This document shows positions 36,485-44,505 of a stretch of 64,000 nt of DNA, in pieces; position 1 is the stretch's first letter; each line of letters starts with the position of its first letter. The notes under the pieces were generated by a model. It ran no database searches, was not told the DNA's origin, and worked only from the letters and a program-made list of their open reading frames with translations. The stretch is from the NCBI GenBank assembly GCA_963724985.1, contig CAVRWV010000009.1, positions 208,394 to 272,393 of the forward strand, given 5' to 3'. Source of the stretch: JAJPJE01 sp963724985 (lineage in GTDB: Bacteria; Acidobacteriota; Terriglobia; Terriglobales; Acidobacteriaceae). The position numbers and the translations under genes were made by a program.

Positions 36485-36648
36485 AGTGGCTAGTGGTTAG
36501 TGGTTAGGGGTGCTAGTAGCTGGTAGCAGGTGGTCAAGTAGCTCTGCGGTCAACGTAGTTCACGGATGATTCTGAGACACAATGGTCAAGGGCTGAATGC
36601 TGAGTGCTGAGTGCTGAGTGCATTGCTAACCACTAACCACTAGCCACT
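36485..36648. repeat. Perfect 23-bp inverted repeat with word-repeat interior
   Basis: Bases 36485-36507 (starting AGTGGCTAGTGG) are exactly complementary to 36626-36648 (ending CTAGCCACT). The 118-base interior contains further TAGTAGCTGGTAGC and CTGAGTGCTGAGTGCTGAGTG words. Flanking direct duplications of the length expected for an insertion sequence are not evident and no transposase is present. Confidence 0.9.
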
Positions 36649-36659
36649 AATCAATCTTT

Positions 36660-37265
36660 CTACTTCTTCGGTTTCGCCATCAGCTTTACGCGGCCGTTCT
36701 GTAGCTCTACCTGGTACTCCACGGCGTCGCAGGAATACTGTTTGCGGATCTGCTGGGTCTTCTTCATCACGAATTCGCGAAAGGCTTCGTAGTTGGTCGA
36801 GTCCCCACCCTCCGCGGCCTGCTTTTTGGCAGTGGTCAGCGCGGAGAACAGTGACTTGAGGTGCTCCTGCTCCTTGGTGGGATCGGAAACGGCGATCTTG
36901 AACGGGTGATCGGGAGTGGCGACTTTGTGCTTGAGTTCTTTGGCCGCCTGGTGCTCCTCGGCGGTGCGCAGCCCCTGGATGGCAAGCAGGGCGTCCTGGG
37001 ACCGGCGGTAGCCTTCTTCCTTGATTTTGGACTTCTGGCGCCACAGGTCGCTGAAGATCGCATATTTCTGCTGAATGGAGTTGTAGCGGAAGCGCTGCGA
37101 AACGCTGAGCCGCTGCGAGTCACTGAGCTTTCTCAATAAGGATTGAACACGCCATTCCAGGTCGGCGGGCGCTCGTTTCGATCCGCCACCGAAGTAGATG
37201 TCGTACTCAATCTTCAGGCGGCGCATAGCGTCGTCGAGCTGGTTCAGTTCGTCATCAACCGTCAA
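36660..37265 (-). CDS. Helical hypothetical protein, possibly MXAN_5187-type
   Basis: The 201-residue product is highly charged and helical (LNQLDDAMRRLKIEYDIYFG, RVQSLLRKLSDSQRLSVSQR, FRYNSIQQKYAIFSDLWRQK). Residues 1-90, with YDIYFGGGSKRAP and the RFRYNS-x-x-x-x-Y-x-x-x-x-x-x-WR pattern, recall a domain annotated as MXAN_5187 C-terminal in Myxococcus and Acidobacteria; I am not certain. The C-terminal half ends with a short beta strand pair and a basic tail (AKPKK). No membrane segment or signal peptide. Confidence 0.65.
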   Translation of the reverse strand: MTVDDELNQLDDAMRRLKIEYDIYFGGGSKRAPADLEWRVQSLLRKLSDSQRLSVSQRFRYNSIQQKYAIFSDLWRQKSKIKEEGYRRSQDALLAIQGLRTAEEHQAAKELKHKVATPDHPFKIAVSDPTKEQEHLKSLFSALTTAKKQAAEGGDSTNYEAFREFVMKKTQQIRKQYSCDAVEYQVELQNGRVKLMAKPKK

Positions 37266-37407
37266 AGCGCACTCCGGGATTGGCCTCGTGGGAGGCGACA
37301 GCCGGGACTATAGCACGGGTTACTACGTATCACTGCAAACCCCGTAGCACTTTAGTCACATCTCACAACTAGTGCTCCCGGCCATCCCGTGAACGGGAGA
37401 TTTTCCC

Positions 37408-38058
37408 ATGTCAGAAAATATCCAAATCGTTGTCGCCGACGATCACGCGGTGTTGCGGGAGTCCCTTGCCGCACTGCTAGCCACTCAACCGGGATTCGAG
37501 GTGTCGGGCAAAGCGGGAAACGGCACCGAAGCCCTCAGACTCGTGCAGGAGAAGCATCCTCACGTTCTGCTGCTTGATTTGTTTATGCCGGAGGAGAGCG
37601 GATTCGACGTGCTCCGCGTGCTGGATCGCGAGGGCAGCCGCGTAGCCGCGGTGGTGCTTACCGGATCCGACAGCCATTCCGACTATCTTCAGGTGGTTCG
37701 ACTGGGCGCTCGTGGACTGGTGCTGAAGGGCGATGATCTCGAACATCTGTTCTCAGCCATTCGGGCCGTGGCTGGGGGCGAGCTTTGGTTCCCTCCTGAG
37801 ATCGCACAGCAGGTGCTGACTGCCATGGCCGGTGAGACCACGCAACAGCCGACGTCGATCCAACGACTCTCCGAGCGCGAACGTCAGATTGCGAGCCTGG
37901 TGGCGTCAGGATTACGAAACCGCGATATCGCCGAACAACTGAAGATCAGCGAGAACACGGTGAAGCGTCATCTGCAGAGCATCTTCGATAAAACCGGGGC
38001 GCGCGACCGACTGGAACTGGCAGTGATGGCATTAGGCGAGATGGATAAGGCGGCGTAG
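37408..38058 (+). CDS. LuxR/NarL-type response regulator
   Basis: The 216-residue protein has a receiver domain (about 5-122; VVADDH, phosphoacceptor D57 in LLLDLFMP, LTGS, K in LKG) and a C-terminal LuxR helix-turn-helix (about 150-210; LSERERQIASLVASGLRNRD, SENTVKRHLQSIFDKTGARD). It should bind DNA as a dimer when phosphorylated. No sensor kinase is adjacent, so the input signal is unknown. The start ATG follows GGGAG at a good distance. Confidence 0.93.
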   Translation: MSENIQIVVADDHAVLRESLAALLATQPGFEVSGKAGNGTEALRLVQEKHPHVLLLDLFMPEESGFDVLRVLDREGSRVAAVVLTGSDSHSDYLQVVRLGARGLVLKGDDLEHLFSAIRAVAGGELWFPPEIAQQVLTAMAGETTQQPTSIQRLSERERQIASLVASGLRNRDIAEQLKISENTVKRHLQSIFDKTGARDRLELAVMALGEMDKAA

Positions 38059-38120
38059 CGAGCGGGGCGCGCTTGTTGTCTGAAGCTGATGTTGTGAGTC
38101 GTGTGAGGTCGAGGCGAAGA

Positions 38121-38709
38121 TTACTTTTCGCGTTCGCTAATATTTCCAAGCGTCCAGGGACGAGCTCCCTCCAAACCTAGTTCCAGTTTCTTTTGCTTAT
38201 CATATTGCAGCTCTGCGGCTTCGATGAGCTGTCCAGTGCTTTTCTTCTTGGTCGGGCTGATGTCCAGAATCGCTCCAGAGAATGTGTTCTGCACATTCTG
38301 CGTGTTGAAAGAATTCGCCATATTCATGGGAGTGTTGGTGATCAGCCTGATCTTCGTTGAGCCATCCGGCATTGCGATTTTGCGGGCGTACACGATCGTA
38401 TATCCGATGTTATTTCCAGATCCGGCGACGCTGATGTGTCCACGGCTCGGATACTTCAACAACTTCGCGGTGAGGGCCTTGTTGCCGCCACTCTCAAATG
38501 CGTTGATGAGTTCCTGAGTCTGATCGGTCGGGGAGAAGCTGTCGATGATGATGGTGACGTTGTACATCTGCCCCCTTGTTTCTTCCTGGGTCGAAGTGGC
38601 GGTGGCGGTGTACTCGACGGGCTTGGAATCCTGCGCATACATCACTGAGCAGGCCGACATTACCAACAAACACAACGCGATGACTCCGCGATGATGACTG
38701 GCTTAACAT
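38121..38709 (-). CDS. Exported hypothetical protein, probable N-terminal frameshift
   Basis: The main frame gives a hydrophobic leader (LCLLVMSACSVMYAQ) and a beta-rich mature part (EYTATATSTQEETRGQ, YNVTIIIDSFSPTDQTQELI, GHISVAGSGNNIGYTIVYAR). It has no good start: a stop lies just upstream and only TTG codons are available near 38675. A strong AAAGGAG with ATG at 38709 six bases later begins in another frame (MLSQSSS); skipping one base near 38681 joins it to GVIALCLLVMSA, a complete signal peptide. Repaired length is about 195 residues. Family unknown. Confidence 0.65.
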
Positions 38710-38925
38710 AGTCATCTCCTTTGCACTTTTAGGCGTCCTCGAGCTGGCGAATTGGCGTTATGAAGCTGACCAAAATCGATGAAGAGGATGCGTGGCTTCC
38801 AAAACGAGCGTATTGCGGCTGACGGATCGCAACCACTAGCAAAATTACTAGAGCGGCGCTTGAATAAGGAGTGCTGCGAATTGCATTCAGGCTGCGGGCA
38901 GAGCAACTCGGACAATGTGGCCCGC

Positions 38926-39306
38926 CTAGTTTGGATAGTTGAAAAAAAGCTGATTGCCGTCGAGATCATCGACCACCAGGAGCCGGTAGCCCCACGAACC
39001 CTCCATGACCGGAACGCCCTTGGCCTCGAGTTCGGCGCGCAGTGCGTCCACCGCGGCGCTTGCGGCCTCCGGTGTCACCGGCTCGACGTTCAGAGAAATG
39101 AAAATCAGCCCCTTGCCGATCTTCTCTGGCCACGTTTTAGCCAGGATAAGCGCGCAGCCCTGTCGATCCACCTGTGCGACATACGCTCTGCCGTCCTCGC
39201 CTTCGTACCGCCAGGGACACGTGAAGCCGAGCCTCTCAACGTAAAAGCGGAGCGAGGCCTCAACGTCGGTCACGTGCAGGACGGGGCGCGCGAACCAGTC
39301 TGTCAT
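38926..39306 (-). CDS. VOC (glyoxalase/bleomycin-resistance type) family protein
   Basis: The protein has 126 residues with two beta-alpha-beta-beta-beta half-modules: ARPVLHVTDVEASLRFYVER at the start and YRLLVVDDLDGNQLFFNYPN at the end. The first His (H11) and a late Glu/Gln position provide the usual metal ligands of the fold; the final metal ligand appears to be Gln (GNQLFF), as in bleomycin-resistance-type members, so binding rather than catalysis is possible. No linked gene indicates the ligand. Confidence 0.88.
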   Translation of the reverse strand: MTDWFARPVLHVTDVEASLRFYVERLGFTCPWRYEGEDGRAYVAQVDRQGCALILAKTWPEKIGKGLIFISLNVEPVTPEAASAAVDALRAELEAKGVPVMEGSWGYRLLVVDDLDGNQLFFNYPN

Positions 39307-39472
39307 AAACGATATCCCCTCGAAGTTCGAAAGCTTCCCGTTTGAGCAGCGATGGCCGAGACTACAACGGAAGGACCTTGAAGATTATCACTCACAATCC
39401 CAAGCCGGTTCGTAGGCCGAGGCGCGGGTACGCGCCATTCGGGCTTCTAGCTCTTGATTTGTAGAGAGAGGC

Positions 39473-39850
39473 TTATTTCCCGGTGCTGGCGGCCATCTTC
39501 TTCACCATCTGCAGAACGAGCTTGCGATCGCTCTCATTCAGGCCGGAAGAATAGCGGCGCACTTGATTCAGGAAGCGCACCTGATCGTCGCTGAGTTGCG
39601 GCAGACTGCGGTTGCCGTTTCCATCCGATTCGTGATCGGAAAAGAAGCTGGCGAGAGGCACGTCCATCGCGTTGGCGATCTTCGCCAAAGTGTCGAGCGA
39701 GGGAATGGTGTGGCCGTTTTCCACGCGCGAGAGATAGCAGCGCAGCAGCCCCGTACGCTTTTCAATGTCGCCTTGCGATAAAGCTTTTTGCAAACGGAAG
39801 TTTCGGATCGTCTCGCCTATATTCATCGTGGTGGGTGCGCTGGCATTCAT
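39473..39850 (-). CDS. XRE-family transcriptional regulator
   Basis: The protein has about 125 residues. Residues about 10-68 form a helix-turn-helix of the Cro/C1 type (IGETIRNFRLQKALSQGDIE, TGLLRCYLSRVENGHTIPSL, AKIANAMDVPLASFF). The tail (DQVRFLNQVRRYSSGLNESD) is helical and may dimerise. The same architecture is common in Acidobacteria as a stand-alone regulator. Start: ATG at 39850; an ATG nine codons later (MNIGETIRNFR) is equally plausible. Confidence 0.88.
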   Translation of the reverse strand: MNASAPTTMNIGETIRNFRLQKALSQGDIEKRTGLLRCYLSRVENGHTIPSLDTLAKIANAMDVPLASFFSDHESDGNGNRSLPQLSDDQVRFLNQVRRYSSGLNESDRKLVLQMVKKMAASTGK

Positions 39851-39975
39851 TTTAGGGGGTGCTGAATAGTAACCAGAGTACAACCGTGTTGCAAGCCTAT
39901 TTTTTTACTCACAAAACGAAAGTAAGTAACCAGTGAAATCGAATCTCGCAATGGGACAGGATTACGAAAAGCGCG

Positions 39976-40731
39976 TCAACTCGCGCCTTTTTTCAACTTT
40001 TGCGAGAGGAAATTTACCGTGTCGGTCCATGCTTTGGCCGCATCTTCAGCGCGATAACCGCTCTTATTGTTCGGATTTTCGAAGGCGTGGCCTGCATCAG
40101 GGAAGATTACCACTTCGACACTCTTGTTCAGGCCTTTCATCTGCTGTTCAAACTTGTGTACCGCGTCAGGAGGAATGCCCTTATCCTGTCCGCCAAAAAT
40201 TCCCAGAATGGGTGCGTTAATTTGCTTCAGTGTCGCGTCCTCGGTTGCGAGGTGCCCGTAATTGATTACGGTAGCCGCGAGTTTCGGATCGTGAATCGCC
40301 AGATCGAGCGAATAGCCTCCGCCCATGCACCATCCAATCGATCCAACACGCGCGGGATCCACCTGCTTCAGCGAGCGCAAATAGGAAGAGGCGGCAAGCA
40401 GGTCCCGGGTCGCGCGATCGTCGGGAACTCCACGCATGAGTTCATGCGCCTGTTCAGGTGTGGTGGCGACATTGCCGCGATAGAGGTCAATCGCCAGCAC
40501 GACGTATCCCTGATCGGCGAGCTTCGACGCCTGTTCCTTGACCCAGTCGTTGAGTCCATACCATTCGTGGATCGCCACCAGCGCAGGAAATGGACCTTTT
40601 CCTTCGGGCACGTAGAGAACGCCTTTTACGGTTTCGTCGCCGCTCTTATAGGTGACCTCTTTGGCGGTGGCGGAAAATGCGGTGGAAACGAGCAGAAGGA
40701 CGATCGCGAGGACGACAAGCTGCTTCATCAT
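39976..40731 (-). CDS. Exported dienelactone hydrolase family protein
   Basis: The 251-residue alpha/beta hydrolase begins with a signal peptide (LVVLAIVLLLVSTAFSATA). The catalytic triad is visible: C135 in GWCMGGG, D183 in GQDKGIP and H215 in DAGHAFEN, with AIHEWYGLNDWVKEQASKLA near the N-terminus. Dienelactone hydrolases open lactone rings in aromatic degradation, but exported homologues have unknown substrates. No aromatic-pathway genes are nearby, so the substrate cannot be inferred. Confidence 0.92.
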   Translation of the reverse strand: MMKQLVVLAIVLLLVSTAFSATAKEVTYKSGDETVKGVLYVPEGKGPFPALVAIHEWYGLNDWVKEQASKLADQGYVVLAIDLYRGNVATTPEQAHELMRGVPDDRATRDLLAASSYLRSLKQVDPARVGSIGWCMGGGYSLDLAIHDPKLAATVINYGHLATEDATLKQINAPILGIFGGQDKGIPPDAVHKFEQQMKGLNKSVEVVIFPDAGHAFENPNNKSGYRAEDAAKAWTDTVNFLSQKLKKGAS

Positions 40732-40786
40732 TCACCCCTGATGATGATGTTGGTTGAAGACTGGATGCTTGCGACGGAGTAAGAAG

Positions 40787-41275
40787 CTATATGCTGATGC
40801 GGGCCTGCTGCAAGTCCAATTCCATGAAAATGGCGCCCGGCACCGGATTTTGCGTGTAAGGCTCGATTTCGTGGAATCCGAACCAGCGATAAAGAGCTAC
40901 TGCTTCCCGCATTTCGCGCTCGATGGAATCCAGCCGCAGGCGCCGGTATCCGATGCGGCGTGCTTCCTGGATTGCGACCTCGGCCAGCACCTGTCCAACG
41001 CCTTTGCGGCGATGTTCCGGCCGAACGTAGAGGCGTTTCATCTCGCAGGTCAGATCTTCAAGTGGCCGCAGCGCGACGCAACCGGCATAGCTTCCATCCT
41101 GGTCGGCGAGATACAGGCGTCCGAGCGGTGGGACATACTTGCCGGGCAGCGTGGAAACTTCGTCGTCGAAATTCTGAAAACTGAGATCGAAGTCGAGCGA
41201 CTGGGCGTACTCGAGAAAAAGTTCTCGCGCGGCGGCGATGTGTTGCGGAAGATCGGCCTGAAAGATTCTCAGCAT
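40787..41275 (-). CDS. GNAT family N-acetyltransferase
   Basis: The product has 162 residues from the ATG at 41275 (MLRIFQADLPQHIAAARELF). The acetyl-CoA-binding motif is KRLYVRPEHRRKGVGQVLAE (R/Q-x-x-G-x-G/A type), followed by LRLDSIEREMREAVALYRWF and GFHEIEPY, the typical end of the fold. The substrate is unknown. The DUF2238 frame overlaps its 5' end by about 220 bases on the same strand, which is unusual and probably reflects a lost stop in that neighbour. Confidence 0.88.
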   Translation of the reverse strand: MLRIFQADLPQHIAAARELFLEYAQSLDFDLSFQNFDDEVSTLPGKYVPPLGRLYLADQDGSYAGCVALRPLEDLTCEMKRLYVRPEHRRKGVGQVLAEVAIQEARRIGYRRLRLDSIEREMREAVALYRWFGFHEIEPYTQNPVPGAIFMELDLQQARISI

Positions 41276-41952
41276 GCGTGCACCGGATCGAAATCTGTGT
41301 CTCTGGTTCATATTGTCGCAAAAGACGGTCATGAACGCGACCCAGGGTGATCAGCGCAATCAATGAGGCTATTAGCGCGGTCGCCATGTCCTCCTGCGTG
41401 TCCCAATTATCGCCCTGCGTTCCAAGAAAATCATCGGCACGGGATCCCGTTCCAACAGCTACCCGCCATTCCACGAATTCGTAGGCGGCGCTGATTGCCA
41501 GGCAAACACAAACGACGATGAAAAACATCCATCCGCCACGCTTCACGATTCTCCGCCGAATGAATACTTCGCGCGCGATCATTGCTGGCACGAATCCCTG
41601 GGCAAAATGACCGACACGATCGTAGTAATTTCGGCTGAGATGCCAGTGGTCGCGAATCCAGTTGAAGACCGGCTCGCGCGCGTACGTGTAATGGCCGCCA
41701 ACGCACAGGATGATCGCCTGCGCAGCAATCAGATGCATAAACCAGATTGGTGAAACGAAACTTCGGATAGGTAAATGCCAGCACCGCCAAGCCGACCAGC
41801 GCCGGAGCCACCTCTAGGAACCATGTGAAGTAGTCGTGAGGGCGTATGGCGGACCAGCCCAATACCACCAGGAACAGAACAAGAACGAAAACAACGAAGC
41901 GCGCTGATTGCGAAGGTTGCACATTGATCGGCGCATCGGTTTGCAGTTGCAT
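41058..41952 (-). CDS. DUF2238 (YjdF-like) membrane protein, frameshifted
   Basis: The first frame from the ATG at 41952 gives two membrane helices (FVVFVLVLFLVVLGWSAI, VGLAVLAFTYPKFRFTNLVY). A one-base skip near 41739 leads to HLIAAQAIILCVGGHYTYAR, then FNWIRDHWHLSRNYYDRVGH, FAQGFVPAMIAREVFIRR, AISAAYEFVEWRVAVGTG and LGTQGDNWDTQEDM, the signature of YjdF/DUF2238. The family normally ends shortly after the last helix (LGRVHDR). Here the frame runs on across the GNAT start, so a second indel near 41340 may have removed the stop. Function unknown. Confidence 0.75.
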
Positions 41953-41962
41953 ATCGCTCGAC

Positions 41963-42709
41963 CTATCCCATCAGCATGCCACCGTTCACGTTCAGCACGT
42001 GCCCGGTGATGTACGACGCGTCTTCCGACGCAAGAAACGCCACGGCCTTCGCCACTTCCACGTCTTTGCCCGGACGGCCCAGCGGGATCATGGTATCGAC
42101 TTTCTTCTTGAGCTCTTCCGGCAGGTCCGCTGTCATGGCGGTCTCGATGAATCCCGGAGCGACCGCGTTCACGGTGATGTTGCGGGATCCGACTTCGCGT
42201 GCGATTGCCATGGTCAGACCTATGAGTCCGGCTTTCGACGAAGCGTAGTTTGCCTGCCCGATCTGGCCCATCTGTCCAAAGACGCTGGCGATGTTGATGA
42301 TGCGTCCCCAGCGCTGCTTCATCATGGAGCTGAGCACGGCCTGCGTGCACAGGTAGGCGCTGGTCAGGTTGGTGTTGATCACGCTATCCCAATCGGCGCG
42401 TTTCATTCGGAGGACGAGTTGATCGTGCGTGATGCCGGCGTTGTTCACGAGAATATCGATCTTGCCGAGCTGGCCAATGACGGACTTGATCGCGGCTTTG
42501 ATTTCCTCTTCATTGCCGACGTCCATTTTGAAAACCGCGGCTTGGCCTCCAGCCGCGGTGATTTCGTTCAAAACTTCACCGAGCTTCTGCTCGTTCCGCG
42601 CTGCGAGCGCCACGGTGGCGCCGCGGGCCGCGAGTTCTAGCGCGCAAGCGCGTCCGATGCCCTGCGACGCTCCGGTGACAAGTGCGACATGCCCCTGCAA
42701 ATCAGTCAT
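41963..42709 (-). CDS. fabG: 3-oxoacyl-ACP reductase FabG
   Basis: This NADPH-dependent SDR reduces beta-ketoacyl-ACP in fatty acid elongation. The 248-residue product has TGASQGIGR (cofactor loop), NNAGIT, catalytic S142, Y155 and K159 (YASSK) and the C-terminal SYITGHVLNVNGGMLM typical of FabG. Its size and motifs fit the classical enzyme. It is not beside other fab genes, so a role in another ketone reduction is possible, but similarity to FabG is strong. It lies 10 bases upstream of the DUF2238 gene on the same strand. Confidence 0.93.
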   Translation of the reverse strand: MTDLQGHVALVTGASQGIGRACALELAARGATVALAARNEQKLGEVLNEITAAGGQAAVFKMDVGNEEEIKAAIKSVIGQLGKIDILVNNAGITHDQLVLRMKRADWDSVINTNLTSAYLCTQAVLSSMMKQRWGRIINIASVFGQMGQIGQANYASSKAGLIGLTMAIAREVGSRNITVNAVAPGFIETAMTADLPEELKKKVDTMIPLGRPGKDVEVAKAVAFLASEDASYITGHVLNVNGGMLMG

Positions 42710-42879
42710 GCATGACTCCGCTACGACGAATGATATGAACTCGGGATTATAAGTGGCAACCGTCGATGCTCCAAACGTTCAGCGGATCGTCGGGCGCCTC
42801 TGAAATCCACCCCCTTCCATCCGAAAGCGGACCAACTTCCAACCTTGTGGTATAAATCCCGCGAAAGGAGATCGGGAAC

Positions 42880-43288
42880 TTGACCTCAAATCCGTCAGAG
42901 ATATCTCTTCAGCAAAGGCGAAAGCTCGAACAACTGGAAGACGTGCTTGGCAGGAGTCGTGGAACCTTGCCGATTTTGGGGCTAAGTGCTGGTTATCTAT
43001 TTACTGAGGTACAAGGCGTCACAGTGCTGGTCACGAGAAGAAGTTCGAATTCCCGAGGAGGATACAAATTGCCGGCCATTCGGAGCTATCCCGAAACCAT
43101 CGATCCCGCCTCGCTCGACGCTGTGCTTCGCGCCAAAGAACTTTTCGATAAACAGCCCAGAGACGAGAAATTCGTTACGGGGCACTTCAACGCGATTGTT
43201 GGATTGGACTGGCGATGCAGCGGAGCGAAAGACGGCTGTCCTTGCAGGCGTGAAAGCGGGAATGTTCTTCGCAAAAGAAGCGGAGTAG
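42880..43288 (+). CDS. Hypothetical protein, frameshifted
   Basis: AAAGGAG at about 42865 precedes a TTG at 42880. The first frame is sensible up to DEKFVTGHFNAIVG; removing one base near 43204 continues it as WTGDAAERKTAVLAGVKAGM, then FFAKEAE and TAG at 43286. The repaired product has about 135 residues, is charged and without membrane segments. The central RSYPETIDPASLDAVLRAKE followed by LFDKQPRDEK looks like a genuine domain; I do not recognise it. Confidence 0.5.
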
Positions 43289-43298
43289 CTCCAGAGTC

Positions 43299-44373
43299 TT
43301 AGAATACTTTCAGCTTGATGGTGAGGTACTTCTTCGGATCCTGGCGAACGGCGCTCAGCAGATTGCGTGTCTCGATCAGCATCTGGTCGGCGTTCACGTA
43401 GAGTGATGGATCCTTAATGAACTTGCCAGCCGTGCCCTGTCCGGATTCGATCTGATCCATGATCAGCGAGAGCTTGGTGATGGTGTTATCCAGCTTGCGG
43501 GCGAACTCCTCGTCCTTCGCAAGTTTGCCAAGTGCGCCCTTGCCCTGGTTCATCTCGGTGGTCAGCTTATTCAGGTTGGCGACGGTCTCGTTGGCGTTGT
43601 TATACAGAGCCGGATCTTTGATCAGCTTACCGACTGAACCCTGACCCGTATTGATCTGATCGATGATGGCATTGAGCTTGTCTACCGAGGCATTCGCCTT
43701 CTGATAAAGTTCGTCGCTCACGACCAGCTTGCCGATGGAACCCTGGCCGCTGCTGATCTGGTTAACCATGGTCTGAACTTCCTTCAGCGTTGCGTTCAGG
43801 CGGTTATAGAGCGACTGATCGTAGATCAGGTGGCCGATGGAGCCCTGGCCGCTTTCAACGAAGCTGACGATGCGATCGACGCGCCGAACGAGGGTGTCGA
43901 TATTCTGCAAGCTGGATTGGCTGGAGCGGACCACGTCCATAATGTCCGGAGTGTCACGAATCTTCAGCACATCGCCATCTTTGACGCGGCGGTCCCGTAG
44001 CCTTGGTGCGGTCGATGTCGATGTACGCCTCTCCCAGAACTCCCACACTCGCGATACTCGAAACCGACTCGTTGGGGATGTCGGCGGCCAATTTCTTAAC
44101 GATCTTCATGTCGATTTCGACCGGAGTGGGTCCGTGATCGGGGACGACCCTCACGGCACTCACATTGCCGACGGTCACGCCCTGCAATGCAACCGGTGCA
44201 CCGACACGAATGCCTCCGGCGTTATCGAAATAAGACCTGATGACGATTTTGGGCGTGAATAGGCCGCCCGTGCCTGTCATGAGAAAGATGAGGACAGCCA
44301 GCACTAGGACGGCGAAGATCACCGTCAATCCCACTCTCAATTGCGCCCACTTTACCTGGCTTTGACTAGGCAA
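43299..44373 (-). CDS. MlaD-family (MCE domain) lipid-transport protein, frameshifted
   Basis: The first frame starts at 44373 with a membrane helix (LRVGLTVIFAVLVLAVLIFL) and an MCE domain (YFDNAGGIRVGAPVALQGVT, GNVSAVRV, SVGVLGEAYIDID). It then fails at TGPPRQ; skipping one base near 43986 restores TGPPVKDGDVLKIRDTPDIM. The rest is a long helical region with repeated GQGSIGHLI/GQGSIGKLV/GQGSVGKLI/GQGTAGKFI units. The repaired length is about 357 residues. MlaD-type proteins form hexameric rings that move phospholipids between membranes. The usual ABC partners (MlaE, MlaF) are not in the window. Confidence 0.88.
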
Positions 44374-44505
44374 CTGGCTCCTCTGGCTGCATTCGATGCT
44401 TCACAACGACGGCAGGTCCCAAGCAATGTAATCGTCCGCCGGCCAAACTGTGGAAAAAACGAATCATAGCAAATGCAGTGCAATCAGTCAGCTATCTAAA
44501 CCTCG

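Noticed and set aside
36485..36648. An insertion sequence
   Set aside because: Terminal inverted repeats exist, but there is no transposase and no obvious target-site duplication; recorded as a repeat.
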